Origin: Desulfobulbaceae bacterium UBA5123
Lineage (GTDB): Bacteria > Desulfobacterota > Desulfobulbia > Desulfobulbales > UBA5123
Length of the DNA stretch: 8,135 nt
Direction of reading: 5' to 3'
NCBI GenBank assembly: GCA_002415465.1
Contig: DHYT01000081.1
Location: forward strand, 441 to 8,575
The position numbers were made by a program, and so were the translations under genes. Below the pieces are notes generated by a model. The model did no database searches. It saw only the letters and a list, made by a program, of their open reading frames with translations, and had not been told where the DNA came from. Shown one piece after another: positions 1 to 6,596 of the stretch. Numbering within the stretch: the first letter of the stretch is position 1; each line of letters starts with the position of its first letter.

Positions 1-1
1 C

Positions 2-1003
2 CGCTTCTCGCCCGCCGACCTCCGCCGCTGGCTCGCCGACATGGGCATCGACACCGAGGTTGGCAGCAGCGGCCGGGTTTTTCCTGCCGGGGCCAGGGCC
101 GCCGACCTGCTGCAACTCTGGCTTGCCCGGCTGCGGCGGGCCGAGGTGAAGATGCACCCCAATCATCGCTGGCGCGACCTCACGCCGACCGGCACACTCA
201 TCTTTCAGCGCCCGGACGGCGCCTCCCGCGAGATCACCCCGGCCGGCACGGTGCTGGCCCTGGGCGGGGCCAGCTGGCCGCAAACCGGCTCGGACGGCGC
301 CTGGACATCCATCCTCGCCCGCCACGGGGTGGCGATCATCCCCTTTGCCCCCGCCAACTGCGGCTTTGAAACCCCCTGGTCCGCAACCTTGCTCAGCCGC
401 CACGAGGGCGCGCCGCTCAAGAACCTCCTCCTGCGCGCCCCCGGCGGCCAACAGCAGGTTGGAGAGCTGGTGATCACCCGTTACGGGATCGAGGGCGGCG
501 GCATCTACCCCCTCACCCCGTTCCTGCGCGAGAAACTCGCGGCCACCGGCCGCGCCATCCTCACGGTCGATCTCAAGCGGGATCTCGCCGAAAGCGAGGT
601 GCGGGCGCGCCTTGCCAAGCCGCGCGGCAAAAACTCCTGGTCCAACTTCCTCCGCAAGCAACTCCGCCTCGACGGCGCGGCCTTCTCCCTGCTCAGGGAG
701 TGCTGTGCCGAGGCGGATTTCGCCGACCCGACCCGGCTGGCGGCCCGGATCAAGCGGCTGCCCATCCCCCTCACCAAGATCCGCCCCATCGCCGAGGCGA
801 TCTCCTCGGCCGGCGGCATCGCCATGGACGAGGTGGACGCCCACTGCATGCTCACCCGGCTGCCGGGGGTTTTCGCGGCCGGCGAGATGCTCGGCTGGGA
901 GGCGCCCACCGGCGGTTTCCTCCTCCAGGCCGCCTTCAGCACCGGCTACTGCGCGGCCCACGGCTTGCTTGCCTGGCTTGCGCGCCCGGCCGGGGGCCGG
1001 TGA
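2..1003 (+). CDS. PP_4765/HI0933-family FAD flavoprotein (5' partial)
   Basis: This is an uncharacterised NAD(P)/FAD-dependent oxidoreductase of the HI0933/YhiN superfamily, closest in style to the PP_4765 (TIGR03862) subgroup. The reading frame is open from base 2, so 333 residues are visible. The first ATG at 41 is internal, because good family sequence (RFSPADLRRWLADMGI) precedes it. Family members are around 400 residues, so roughly 70-80 N-terminal residues, including the Rossmann GxGxxG that binds FAD, lie left of the window. Visible hallmarks are LALGGASWP near position 260, the substrate-domain stretch with YGIEGGGIYPL near 480, and the C-terminal FAD-contacting block AGEMLGWEAPTGGFLLQ near 880-930. 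The WEAPTGG form separates this subgroup from BaiN/YhiN proteins, which have a different residue pattern before TGG. The natural substrate is unknown. No terminator with a U-run follows the stop. The family call is firm; any specific reaction would be a guess. Confidence 0.88.
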   Translation, partial: RFSPADLRRWLADMGIDTEVGSSGRVFPAGARAADLLQLWLARLRRAEVKMHPNHRWRDLTPTGTLIFQRPDGASREITPAGTVLALGGASWPQTGSDGAWTSILARHGVAIIPFAPANCGFETPWSATLLSRHEGAPLKNLLLRAPGGQQQVGELVITRYGIEGGGIYPLTPFLREKLAATGRAILTVDLKRDLAESEVRARLAKPRGKNSWSNFLRKQLRLDGAAFSLLRECCAEADFADPTRLAARIKRLPIPLTKIRPIAEAISSAGGIAMDEVDAHCMLTRLPGVFAAGEMLGWEAPTGGFLLQAAFSTGYCAAHGLLAWLARPAGGR

Positions 1004-1046
1004 TCCCCCAAGTACCCGGCACGAGCAAAACGGATCGGCATCTGCC

Positions 1047-1084
1047 GGAAAGCCTTGACGGCCTTCCCCCCGGCGTTGAATAAT
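1047..1084 (+). promoter_or_regulatory. Putative sigma70 promoter of adenine deaminase with a palindrome on the -35
   Basis: TTGACG at 1055-1060 (5 of 6 to consensus) and AATAAT at 1079-1084 (5 of 6) are separated by 18 bp. This is the only AT-rich patch in the gap, and it would start transcription near 1090, about 70 nt before the adenine deaminase start. The -35 box is the centre of an imperfect inverted repeat: GGAAAGCC (1047-1054), TTGAC (1055-1059), GGCCTTCC (1060-1067), with one mismatch in eight pairs. That placement would suit a repressor operator, but a chance hairpin in GC-rich DNA is possible. No purine riboswitch core is visible in the short leader. Confidence 0.42.
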
Positions 1085-1159
1085 CTATGGTGCCGGCCGC
1101 CGCGCCGCGCATGAGCCGAGGCCGCCCCTGCAACGCCCAACCGCCCGTTCCGCGCGAGA

Positions 1160-2818
1160 ATGCCCATGTATCCGAAAAAGTTCATCCTCCAAGGCAACAT
1201 TGTCGACCTGATCCAAAACCGCATCTTCCCCGGCACGGTGCACGTTGCCGACGGCCGCATCGCCTCGGTGCGGGAAGAGGCGGTCCCCTGCCGGCATTAC
1301 ATCATGCCCGGCCTGGTGGACAGCCATGTCCATATCGAGAGCTCCATGCTGCCGCCGGCCGAGTTCGCCAGGCTGGCCACCCTGCACGGCACCGTGGCGG
1401 CGGTGGCCGACCCCCATGAGATCGCCAACGTCCTCGGCATGTACGGGATCGACTACATGCTGATCAGCGCCATGGAAAGCCCCTTCTGTTTCCATTTCGG
1501 CGTCCCCTCCTGCGTGCCCGCCACCCCCTTTGAGACCGCCGGCGGCATGATCACCGCCCGTCACCTCGAGGAGCTGCTCAGCGACGGCCGTTGCGGTTTT
1601 GTGAGCGAGATGATGAATTTCCCGGGCGTTCTCGACAACGACCCTGAGGTGATGGCAAAACTCGCGGTCGCCAAACGACTGGGCAAGGTGGTGGACGGCC
1701 ACGCGCCCGGACTTACCGGCGAGGCGGCGGCGCGCTACATCGCCGCCGGGATCAGCACCGACCACGAATGCCGCGACCGCGCCGAAGCGCTTGCCAAGAT
1801 CAACCTGGGGATGAAGATCCTGATCCGCGAGGGCTCGGCGGCCCGTGACTTTGCCGCCCTGGCGCCGCTCATCGCCGACCATGCGGAGATGCTGATGTTC
1901 TGCAGCGACGACAAGCACCCCGACGATCTGATCCGCGGCCACATCAATCATCTGGTGGCCCGTGCCGTCGCCATGGGCATCGACCCGCTCAAGGCCCTCT
2001 GCTGCGCCTGCCTTACCCCGGTACGGCACTACGACTTGAACCTCGGCCTGCTGCAGCCGGGCGACCGCGCCGACTGCATCGTGGTTGAATCCCTCACCTC
2101 CATGCGGGTGCTGCAAACCTATATCGGCGGCCGCCGCTGCGCCGAGGCGGACCGCCCGCTGCTGGCCAGGATGAAGCCCCTGCCGGTGAACCGCTTCGCG
2201 GCCGAAAAGGTGGCGGAAAACGATCTGCGGATCCCGCACCAACCGGGCGACTTACGGGTGATGGAGGCGGTGGACGGCCAACTGGTCACCAACAGCCTGC
2301 GGCTCGCCCCCACCGTGGCGGATGGCGCGGTGACGGCCGACCCCGGCCGGGACATCCTCAAACTGGTGGTGGTGAACCGCTACCAGCCGGCCCCGCCCGC
2401 CGTCGCCTTCATCAAGGGCTTCGGCCTGCAGCGGGGCGCCATCGCCTCGTCGGTGGCCCACGACTCCCACAACATCATGGCGGTGGGGGCAACCGATGCC
2501 GACCTCTGCCGGGCCATCAACGCGGTGATCGCCAGCCAGGGCGGCATCTGCGCGGCCGGGCCGGATTGGCTTGAACTCCTCCCCCTGCCCATCGCCGGCC
2601 TGATGGCCACCGCCGACGGCTTTGCGACCGCCCGCGCCTACACGGTGGTGGACGCGAAGGCCAAGGAACTGGGCACCCCGCTCGCCGCGCCGTTCATGAC
2701 CCTCTCTTTCATGGCGCTGCTGGTCATCCCGGAGCTGAAATTGAGCGACAAGGGGCTGTTTGACGGCAACGCCTTCGCCTTTACCGAACCGTTTGTCAAG
2801 GCCGGGAAGGCTCCCTGA
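1160..2818 (+). CDS. ade: Adenine deaminase (EC 3.5.4.2)
   Basis: Cytosolic metal-dependent amidohydrolase that converts adenine to hypoxanthine and ammonia in purine salvage. At 552 residues it is close to the usual bacterial Ade length. After a short N-terminal beta domain (about residues 1-50), the TIM barrel opens with MPGLVDSHVHIESS; His56 and His58 form the HxH metal pair. Further expected ligand positions are Glu150 (FVSEMMNFPG), His181 (DGHAPG), His202 (STDHE) and Asp250 (FCSDDKHP), with the typical DPHEIANVLG block at 84-93. The C-terminal adenine deaminase domain (about 345-550) has the diagnostic SVAHDSHNIMAVG at 431-443. The start is uncertain: ATG at 1160 and ATG at 1166 are in frame two codons apart and neither has a strong ribosome site. 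GAGA at 1156-1159 is better spaced for 1166, which would give 550 residues. A putative promoter lies just upstream, so the gene is probably transcribed on its own. All key residues are present. Confidence 0.96.
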   Translation: MPMYPKKFILQGNIVDLIQNRIFPGTVHVADGRIASVREEAVPCRHYIMPGLVDSHVHIESSMLPPAEFARLATLHGTVAAVADPHEIANVLGMYGIDYMLISAMESPFCFHFGVPSCVPATPFETAGGMITARHLEELLSDGRCGFVSEMMNFPGVLDNDPEVMAKLAVAKRLGKVVDGHAPGLTGEAAARYIAAGISTDHECRDRAEALAKINLGMKILIREGSAARDFAALAPLIADHAEMLMFCSDDKHPDDLIRGHINHLVARAVAMGIDPLKALCCACLTPVRHYDLNLGLLQPGDRADCIVVESLTSMRVLQTYIGGRRCAEADRPLLARMKPLPVNRFAAEKVAENDLRIPHQPGDLRVMEAVDGQLVTNSLRLAPTVADGAVTADPGRDILKLVVVNRYQPAPPAVAFIKGFGLQRGAIASSVAHDSHNIMAVGATDADLCRAINAVIASQGGICAAGPDWLELLPLPIAGLMATADGFATARAYTVVDAKAKELGTPLAAPFMTLSFMALLVIPELKLSDKGLFDGNAFAFTEPFVKAGKAP

Positions 2819-2885
2819 AGCGCGGCCGGATGCCGCCGCGGGAAGAGGATTTCCCCCCGCCAACCCGCCGCCTCGCCCTTTCCCC

Positions 2886-2916
2886 TTGACAGCGTTGCCC
2901 TCTTGCCCTTTGCTAT
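2886..2916 (+). promoter_or_regulatory. Possible sigma70 promoter upstream of pyruvate kinase
   Basis: A perfect TTGACA stands at 2886-2891. The best -10 candidate is TGCTAT at 2911-2916 (3 of 6, 19-bp spacer); TTTGCT at 2909-2914 has the ideal 17-bp spacer but no better match. Transcription would begin near 2923, leaving a leader of about 80 nt. The -35 is convincing and the -10 is weak. The separation from adenine deaminase (184 bp) supports independent transcription of the kinase gene. Confidence 0.35.
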
Positions 2917-3002
2917 GGGAAACAAGGCGAACAAGCCATTATTGCCGGCCGCGAGGTTAAAGCCGCGCCGACTCCCTCTTTCCATGCGAGACAGACGCAC
3001 CC

Positions 3003-4403
3003 ATGCGAAACACCAAGATCATCTGCACCATCGGCCCCACCACCGCCTCCTTCGAAATGCTGAAAGAGCTTACCGAAAACGGCATGAACGTGGCGCGGCT
3101 GAATATGTCGCACGGCTCCCACGAGTGGCACCGGACGGTTATCCAGCATATCAAGCGCCTCAACAAAAAACTGGGCGGCTCGCTGGCCATTCTCCTCGAC
3201 ACCAAGGGGCCGGAGGTCCGCACCGGCGACGTGAATCTCGACCTGATCCTCAGGAAAGGCGACCCTCTCACCCTCACCGTCCGCCGGCAGGCGGTGCTGG
3301 AAGCGAACACGGTCGAGGTGAGCTATGACGGCTTTGTCGACGAGGTGGAGGTGGGCGATACCGTCCTCATCGACGGCGGCATGCTCACCCTCAAGGTGCG
3401 ACGGATCGTCGGCAAGGATATCCTCTGCCAGTGCCTTGACGACGGGGTTCTCACCTCCCGCCGCCATGTCAATATCCGCGGCAAGAGCGCCGATCTGCCG
3501 TCGATCACCGACAAGGACTGGGAGGACATCCGCTTCGGCATCGAAAACGGGGTCGACTTCATCGCGCTTTCCTTTGTCCGCACCGCCGAGGCGATCAGCG
3601 AGCTGCGCAAACACCTTCAGTGCGGGAACGAATGCATCGACATCCTCGCCAAGATCGAAAGCGCCGAGGCGATCCCCCATCTCGACGAGATCATCGCCCG
3701 CGCCGACGGGATCATGATCGCCCGCGGCGACCTGGGGGCGGAACTGCCCTTCGAGGAGGTGCCGCTGCTGCAGGAGGAGATCGTGCGCAAGTGCCGGGCG
3801 GCCGGCAAGCCGGTGGTGGTCGCCACCCACATGCTGGAGTCGATGATCGTCAACCCCACCCCGACCCGCGCCGAGGTGACCGACATCACCCAGGCGGTGC
3901 TGCAGGGGGCCGACGCCACCATGCTCTCCGGTGAAACCGCCACCGGCAAACACCCCCTCAAGGCGCTGGCGGCCATGGATACGGTGGCGCGACGCATTGA
4001 GCGGAAGCTGGCCCTGGACCCCACGGTGCGGGTAACGCCCTCGGAGAACCCCAAGCACGAGATCGCCCGCAGCGCGGCGATCCTCACCAACAACCTGCAC
4101 GGGGCCGCCATCCTGGTCTTTACCCGGCGCGGGCTGATGGCGATGCTGCTCTCCCGCTGCCGGCCAAGCGCGCCCATCTACGCCTTCACCAACACCACCC
4201 ATGTCCGGCGGCGGCTGGAGATCTTCTGGGGGGTCCACCCCTTCCTGATCAAGCTCTCCAAGGACCCGGAGGTTTCCATCAAGCGGGCCATCGACAAGCT
4301 GCTGCACCGGCAGCTCCTTGCCGTGGGCGACCGGGTGATCGTGGTCTCGGATATCCTGGTGGACGGCAAGTTCGTGGAAACGGTGCAGGTGCGGGTGATC
4401 TGA
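3003..4403 (+). CDS. pyk: Pyruvate kinase, plastid-like type (EC 2.7.1.40)
   Basis: Catalyses phosphoenolpyruvate plus ADP to pyruvate plus ATP, the last step of glycolysis, in the cytoplasm. The 466 residues cover the A-B-C domain set of the family. Seen in order: substrate Arg32 and K+-site residues Asn34 and Ser36 in NVARLNMSHG; Asp66 and Thr67 in LDTKGPEVRTG; a B domain at about 70-165; catalytic Lys217 and metal ligand Glu219 in AKIES; metal ligand Asp243 in ARGDLGAELP; Thr275 in VVATHMLES; and PTPTRAEVTD followed by MLSGETATGKHPLK. The C domain runs from about 350. Glu71 in the KGPE motif is the residue associated with K+-dependent enzymes; K+-independent ones carry Lys there. Segments such as RRHVNIRGKSADLPSITDKD and ELPFEEVPLLQEEI resemble plant plastid pyruvate kinases more than the E. 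coli PykF/PykA pattern. The start has only weak purine-rich sequence (GAGACAG near 2988) upstream, but the protein begins exactly where the family does. No active-site residue is missing. Confidence 0.96.
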   Translation: MRNTKIICTIGPTTASFEMLKELTENGMNVARLNMSHGSHEWHRTVIQHIKRLNKKLGGSLAILLDTKGPEVRTGDVNLDLILRKGDPLTLTVRRQAVLEANTVEVSYDGFVDEVEVGDTVLIDGGMLTLKVRRIVGKDILCQCLDDGVLTSRRHVNIRGKSADLPSITDKDWEDIRFGIENGVDFIALSFVRTAEAISELRKHLQCGNECIDILAKIESAEAIPHLDEIIARADGIMIARGDLGAELPFEEVPLLQEEIVRKCRAAGKPVVVATHMLESMIVNPTPTRAEVTDITQAVLQGADATMLSGETATGKHPLKALAAMDTVARRIERKLALDPTVRVTPSENPKHEIARSAAILTNNLHGAAILVFTRRGLMAMLLSRCRPSAPIYAFTNTTHVRRRLEIFWGVHPFLIKLSKDPEVSIKRAIDKLLHRQLLAVGDRVIVVSDILVDGKFVETVQVRVI

Positions 4404-4433
4404 GTCGCCTAACAAAAAAAATTCACAACATCG

Positions 4434-4464
4434 CTGTATTTTTCCCCTACAGAGATGGTATAAT
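4434..4464 (+). promoter_or_regulatory. Extended -10 promoter of the OmpA-domain lipoprotein
   Basis: TATAAT at 4459-4464 is a perfect -10 box, and TGG at 4456-4458 makes it an extended -10 (TGnTATAAT). The -35 region is poor (CTGTAT or TGTATT near 4434-4440), as is usual for extended -10 promoters. An A-rich run at about 4412-4421 could act as an UP element. A perfect 5-bp inverted repeat, CTGTA (4434-4438), 9 nt, TACAG (4448-4452), overlaps the -35 and spacer, a good place for a regulator. This AT-rich island stands out in GC-rich surroundings. Transcription would start near 4471, about 100 nt before the start codon. Confidence 0.68.
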
Positions 4465-4473
4465 CTGCTCCAC

Positions 4474-4548
4474 CCGGCGGCCATCGCCGCCGGCGACAAA
4501 AGCAAACGACTCGGGCGACAGCCCGGTTACATTATGCAGAAGCGCATA
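4474..4548 (+). promoter_or_regulatory. Structured 5' leader of the lipoprotein mRNA (three possible hairpins)
   Basis: Three perfect inverted repeats follow one another in the leader. CCGGCGG (4474-4480) pairs with CCGCCGG (4487-4493) over a 6-nt loop. CGGGC (4512-4516) pairs with GCCCG (4521-4525) over the tetraloop GACA. TATGC (4533-4537) pairs with GCATA (4544-4548) over a 6-nt loop. None carries a U-run, so these are not terminators. The most direct reading is a stabilising or translation-modulating leader, as is common for abundant outer-membrane protein mRNAs. I do not recognise a known riboswitch core. Short stems arise by chance in GC-rich DNA, so the element as a whole is tentative. 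Confidence 0.35.
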
Positions 4549-4560
4549 TTCCAGCAGAAC

Positions 4561-4567
4561 AAAGGAG
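4561..4567 (+). promoter_or_regulatory. Shine-Dalgarno of the lipoprotein gene
   Basis: AAAGGAG lies 6 nt before the ATG at 4574. It fixes the start codon, which also gives a complete lipoprotein signal peptide. Confidence 0.85.
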
Positions 4568-4573
4568 AATGAC

Positions 4574-5308
4574 ATGAAAGGCAAGGCGAAAGGTTTGGTC
4601 TGGGGCATGGCGGCCGTATTCCTCTTGAGCGGCTGCGCCAACATGAGCGCGCGGCAGCGCTCGATCTGGGAGGGGGCGACCATGGGCGCCATCATCGGCG
4701 GCGGCGGCGGCGCCTCCTACGTGGCCAGCCAGGACGACGACCGGAGCGACCGCGACAAGGGCGCCATCATCGGCATGCTGGCCGGCGGCGTAATCGGCGG
4801 CTTCCTGGGGGCGATGCGAGCGCCCGAGGAAAAACCGGCGGCGGAACCGGCTCCGGCCCCGGCCCCGGCCCCGGCCCCGGCGGCAAAAGCCTATGAGGCC
4901 CCGGCCCCGGCCCCGGTCAGGGCCGAACCCGAACCGGCCGCGCCCTCGGTGGCCGTGGTCAAGGAGCGGGTCGTCCTCCGTGGCATCAACTTCGATTTCG
5001 ACAAATCCGACATCAAGCCAGAGTTCACCCCGGTTCTCGATGAAGCCGCCCGCATCCTCAAGGATCGCACCGATGTGCGGGAGATTGTCCTTGAAGGCCA
5101 CACCTGCTGGGTCGGCACCGAGAAATACAACCAGGGCCTCTCCGAACGCCGCGCCAAGTCGGTGCGCGATTATCTCGTGAGCCAGGGGGTCAGCGCCGAG
5201 CGGCTGACCACCATCGGCTACGGCGAAACCAAGCCGATGGCCGACAACAAAACCGCGAAAGGCCGGCAGATGAACCGCCGGGTTGAATTCAAGGTACTGA
5301 ACGACTAG
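4574..5308 (+). CDS. OmpA-domain outer-membrane lipoprotein (YiaD-like)
   Basis: A 244-residue lipoprotein that probably tethers the outer membrane to peptidoglycan. The N terminus has Lys residues, a hydrophobic stretch and the lipobox LSGC with lipidated Cys21; the next residue is Ala, not Asp, favouring sorting to the outer membrane. Residues 36-52 and 63-81 are glycine-zipper segments (GAIIGGGGGA and GAIIGMLAGGVIGGFLGAM) split by a charged DDDRSDRDK patch, an arrangement seen in E. coli YiaD. Residues 83-125 form a Pro-Ala-rich linker encoded by a hexanucleotide repeat. The OmpA C-terminal domain occupies about 131-244, with INFDFDKSDIKP, YNQGLSERRAKSV and a final NRRVEF. Oddity: the motif usually written GHTD is GHTC here. 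By alignment with E. coli OmpA, where Asp241 and Arg256 bind diaminopimelate, the Asp is Cys178 while the Arg is kept (Arg193). The gene has its own promoter and a hairpin after the stop. Domain call is firm; peptidoglycan binding is inferred. Confidence 0.93.
   Translation: MKGKAKGLVWGMAAVFLLSGCANMSARQRSIWEGATMGAIIGGGGGASYVASQDDDRSDRDKGAIIGMLAGGVIGGFLGAMRAPEEKPAAEPAPAPAPAPAPAAKAYEAPAPAPVRAEPEPAAPSVAVVKERVVLRGINFDFDKSDIKPEFTPVLDEAARILKDRTDVREIVLEGHTCWVGTEKYNQGLSERRAKSVRDYLVSQGVSAERLTTIGYGETKPMADNKTAKGRQMNRRVEFKVLND
4853..4918 (+). repeat. CCGGCC hexanucleotide repeat encoding Pro-Ala
   Basis: Four perfect tandem copies of CCGGCC run from 4853 to 4876, with a partial fifth to 4881. A second block has two perfect copies at 4901-4912 and a near copy to 4918. 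Each unit is two codons (Pro-Ala), so slipped-strand gain or loss changes linker length without a frameshift. The repeat lies wholly inside the linker of the OmpA-domain lipoprotein. Confidence 0.85.
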
Positions 5309-5320
5309 TCGCCCCCTGTA

Positions 5321-5362
5321 GCCAGGCGGCCGGCCTCGACGACGTCCGCCTGGCGCATCTTT
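5321..5362 (+). terminator. Hairpin, probable terminator or attenuator after the lipoprotein gene
   Basis: GCCAGGCGG (5321-5329) and CCGCCTGGC (5346-5354) form a perfect 9-bp GC-rich stem with a 16-nt loop, 13 nt after the stop codon. The following tract, GCATCTTT, is only weakly U-rich. It may be an incomplete intrinsic terminator that lets some transcription pass to the two secreted-protein genes, or a 3'-end stabiliser. No obvious new promoter lies between it and the next gene. Confidence 0.55.
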
Positions 5363-5370
5363 CCATACCC

Positions 5371-5378
5371 GGAGGTGA
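5371..5378 (+). promoter_or_regulatory. Near-perfect Shine-Dalgarno of the first secreted protein
   Basis: GGAGGTGA is almost the full complement of the 16S rRNA tail and its GGAGG core ends 6 nt before the ATG at 5382. It supports a real, well-translated gene and this start. Confidence 0.85.
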
Positions 5379-5381
5379 TCG

Positions 5382-5840
5382 ATGGCGCACGGAGCACGGC
5401 AGCAGGCCAGACAACAACACCGACCACCATCGCGCCTCACCCCGCTCCTCATCGCCCTCCTGCTGCTGGCGCTTCCCGCCGGCAGCCTCCACGCCGCCGA
5501 CGAACAGACGGTGTACAAGCATTTCCAGGCCTTTGCCAAGGGCTGGATGAACGATCTCGGCAAGATCAGCCGGCAAAACAGCAGCAAGGCGGAACAGAAG
5601 CCCTTAAAGCCGGGCGGCGAGGATGGCAGGTATGCCTGTTACGGCCCTGAATGCGAGATCTGGATCAAGAAAACCGACTCCCCGCAGACCCCCTACATCG
5701 GCTTCATCCGCTACCCGGAAAAACATTTCCAGAAAAAAACACCGCGGTCGGCCCAGGACTCCCCAACGGAAGACATTCTGCTCGCCACCTTCCCGGTGAC
5801 CGAAATCTTCCGCTTCACCAACAACCGCTGGATTTTCTGA
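5382..5840 (+). CDS. Secreted protein of unknown function, 152 aa
   Basis: I do not recognise this family. The protein begins with a basic, rather long n-region of about 18 residues, then a strongly hydrophobic leucine-rich core (about 20-33) and a likely signal peptidase I site after SLHA (residue 38), giving a mature periplasmic protein of about 114 residues. There is no lipobox and no twin-arginine motif. The mature part is rich in charged and aromatic residues and contains the pair Cys86 and Cys91 in CYGPEC, spaced for a small disulfide loop. It ends in an aromatic NNRWIF. The ATG at 5382 is well supported by the Shine-Dalgarno; the next Met is residue 56, beyond the signal peptide. It follows the OmpA-domain lipoprotein after a hairpin and precedes another exported protein by 95 bp with no terminator, so the two are probably co-transcribed. 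A role in the cell envelope is suggested only by this context. Confidence 0.82.
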   Translation: MAHGARQQARQQHRPPSRLTPLLIALLLLALPAGSLHAADEQTVYKHFQAFAKGWMNDLGKISRQNSSKAEQKPLKPGGEDGRYACYGPECEIWIKKTDSPQTPYIGFIRYPEKHFQKKTPRSAQDSPTEDILLATFPVTEIFRFTNNRWIF

Positions 5841-5921
5841 AGCCGGGCGGGAAGGCAGTCACCCGACGCGCCGTGCATCCACGGCCACCGGCGGTCAGGC
5901 GTCCCAGGTCACCAGAGCAAC

Positions 5922-5928
5922 AAAGGAG
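5922..5928 (+). promoter_or_regulatory. Shine-Dalgarno deciding the start of the second secreted protein
   Basis: AAAGGAG lies 7 nt before the ATG at 5936. The frame is open much further upstream (to 5651), but that part overlaps the preceding gene. This site and the signal peptide that begins at 5936 show where translation really starts. Confidence 0.85.
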
Positions 5929-5935
5929 CCCCGTC

Positions 5936-6596
5936 ATGAAAACAGCCCGCACCCGCGCTTTGCCAGCCCTTCTCCTTATCCTCCTTCTTGCCTCCCTGGC
6001 CCAGGCAAATCCCGACCACACGCGCGCGCTTGAGATCGAAAGCCTGGCCGTCATGCCCTTTGCCGGGGTCGACAAGCCCCTGGACAGGAAAAAGAGCATC
6101 GAGGAGTTTGTCGACTGCAAGATCTTCGGCCTATGCTCCTGGAAGAAGGAAGAGAACGGTTCCAAGGCCCTTACCACCCTGTATCAGCAGCAGTTGCGGG
6201 TCAGAATCGGTCACAAGGTCGTGCCGGAGGTGCAAACGGCGGCGGTATTCGCGGAACTGCCGCCCCGGGGGGAGGAAACGCTCCGCAGCGCGGCACGGCG
6301 GTTCGGCGCCGAAACCGGGGCAAGCCATGTACTGACCGGCACGGTCTGGCGGTACACGGAGCGGGTCGGCAGCGCGATGGCGGTTGAGAAACCTGCCTCG
6401 GTAGGCTTCAACGTCATGCTGGTGCGAACCAAGGACGGCGCCATCCTCTGGAACGAGGAATTTGACAAGACCCAGCATTCCCTTGCCGACAACCTTCTGG
6501 ACGCGCCGATGTTCGTCAGCAAGGGGATGCGATGGCTGAGCGCAGAGGAGCTGGCCTCCTTCGGCGTCGAAAAAACGCTGCGCGCCTTTCCCGAAA

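Noticed and set aside
992..1009. Terminator at the flavoprotein stop codon (GGGGG, 8 nt, CCCCC)
   Set aside because: Homopolymer pairing in GC-rich DNA that includes the stop codon, with no U-run after it.
1085..2242. A 385-residue open frame on the - strand opposite adenine deaminase
   Set aside because: It is a GC-driven mirror of a fully conserved gene; its translation is His/Gly/Ala-rich with no recognisable motif.
2840..2855. Terminator after adenine deaminase (GGGAA, 6 nt, TTCCC)
   Set aside because: The stem is only 5 bp and is followed by a C-run, not a U-run.
4434..4452. LexA (SOS) box
   Set aside because: The half sites look like CTGT and ACAG but CTG and CAG are 13 nt apart, not the 10 of the enterobacterial box; deltaproteobacterial LexA sites also differ.
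2913..4505. A 530-residue open frame on the - strand opposite pyruvate kinase
   Set aside because: It covers the whole of a clear pyruvate kinase gene, is low in complexity and matches no domain; a shadow of high-GC coding bias.
4495..4548. Cyclic di-GMP (GEMM-I) riboswitch, suggested by GCAAAC in the leader
   Set aside because: The conserved GGGACGCAAAGCC-type core and the receptor stem are absent; only a short chance match remains.
4532..5587. A 351-residue open frame on the - strand opposite the lipoprotein
   Set aside because: Its Gly/Arg repeats are the complement of the Pro-Ala repeat, and the + strand gene has a ribosome site, lipobox and OmpA domain.
5651..5935. N-terminal extension of the second secreted protein up to 5651
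   Set aside because: It overlaps the preceding gene and would bury the signal peptide; the Shine-Dalgarno at 5922-5928 places the start at 5936.
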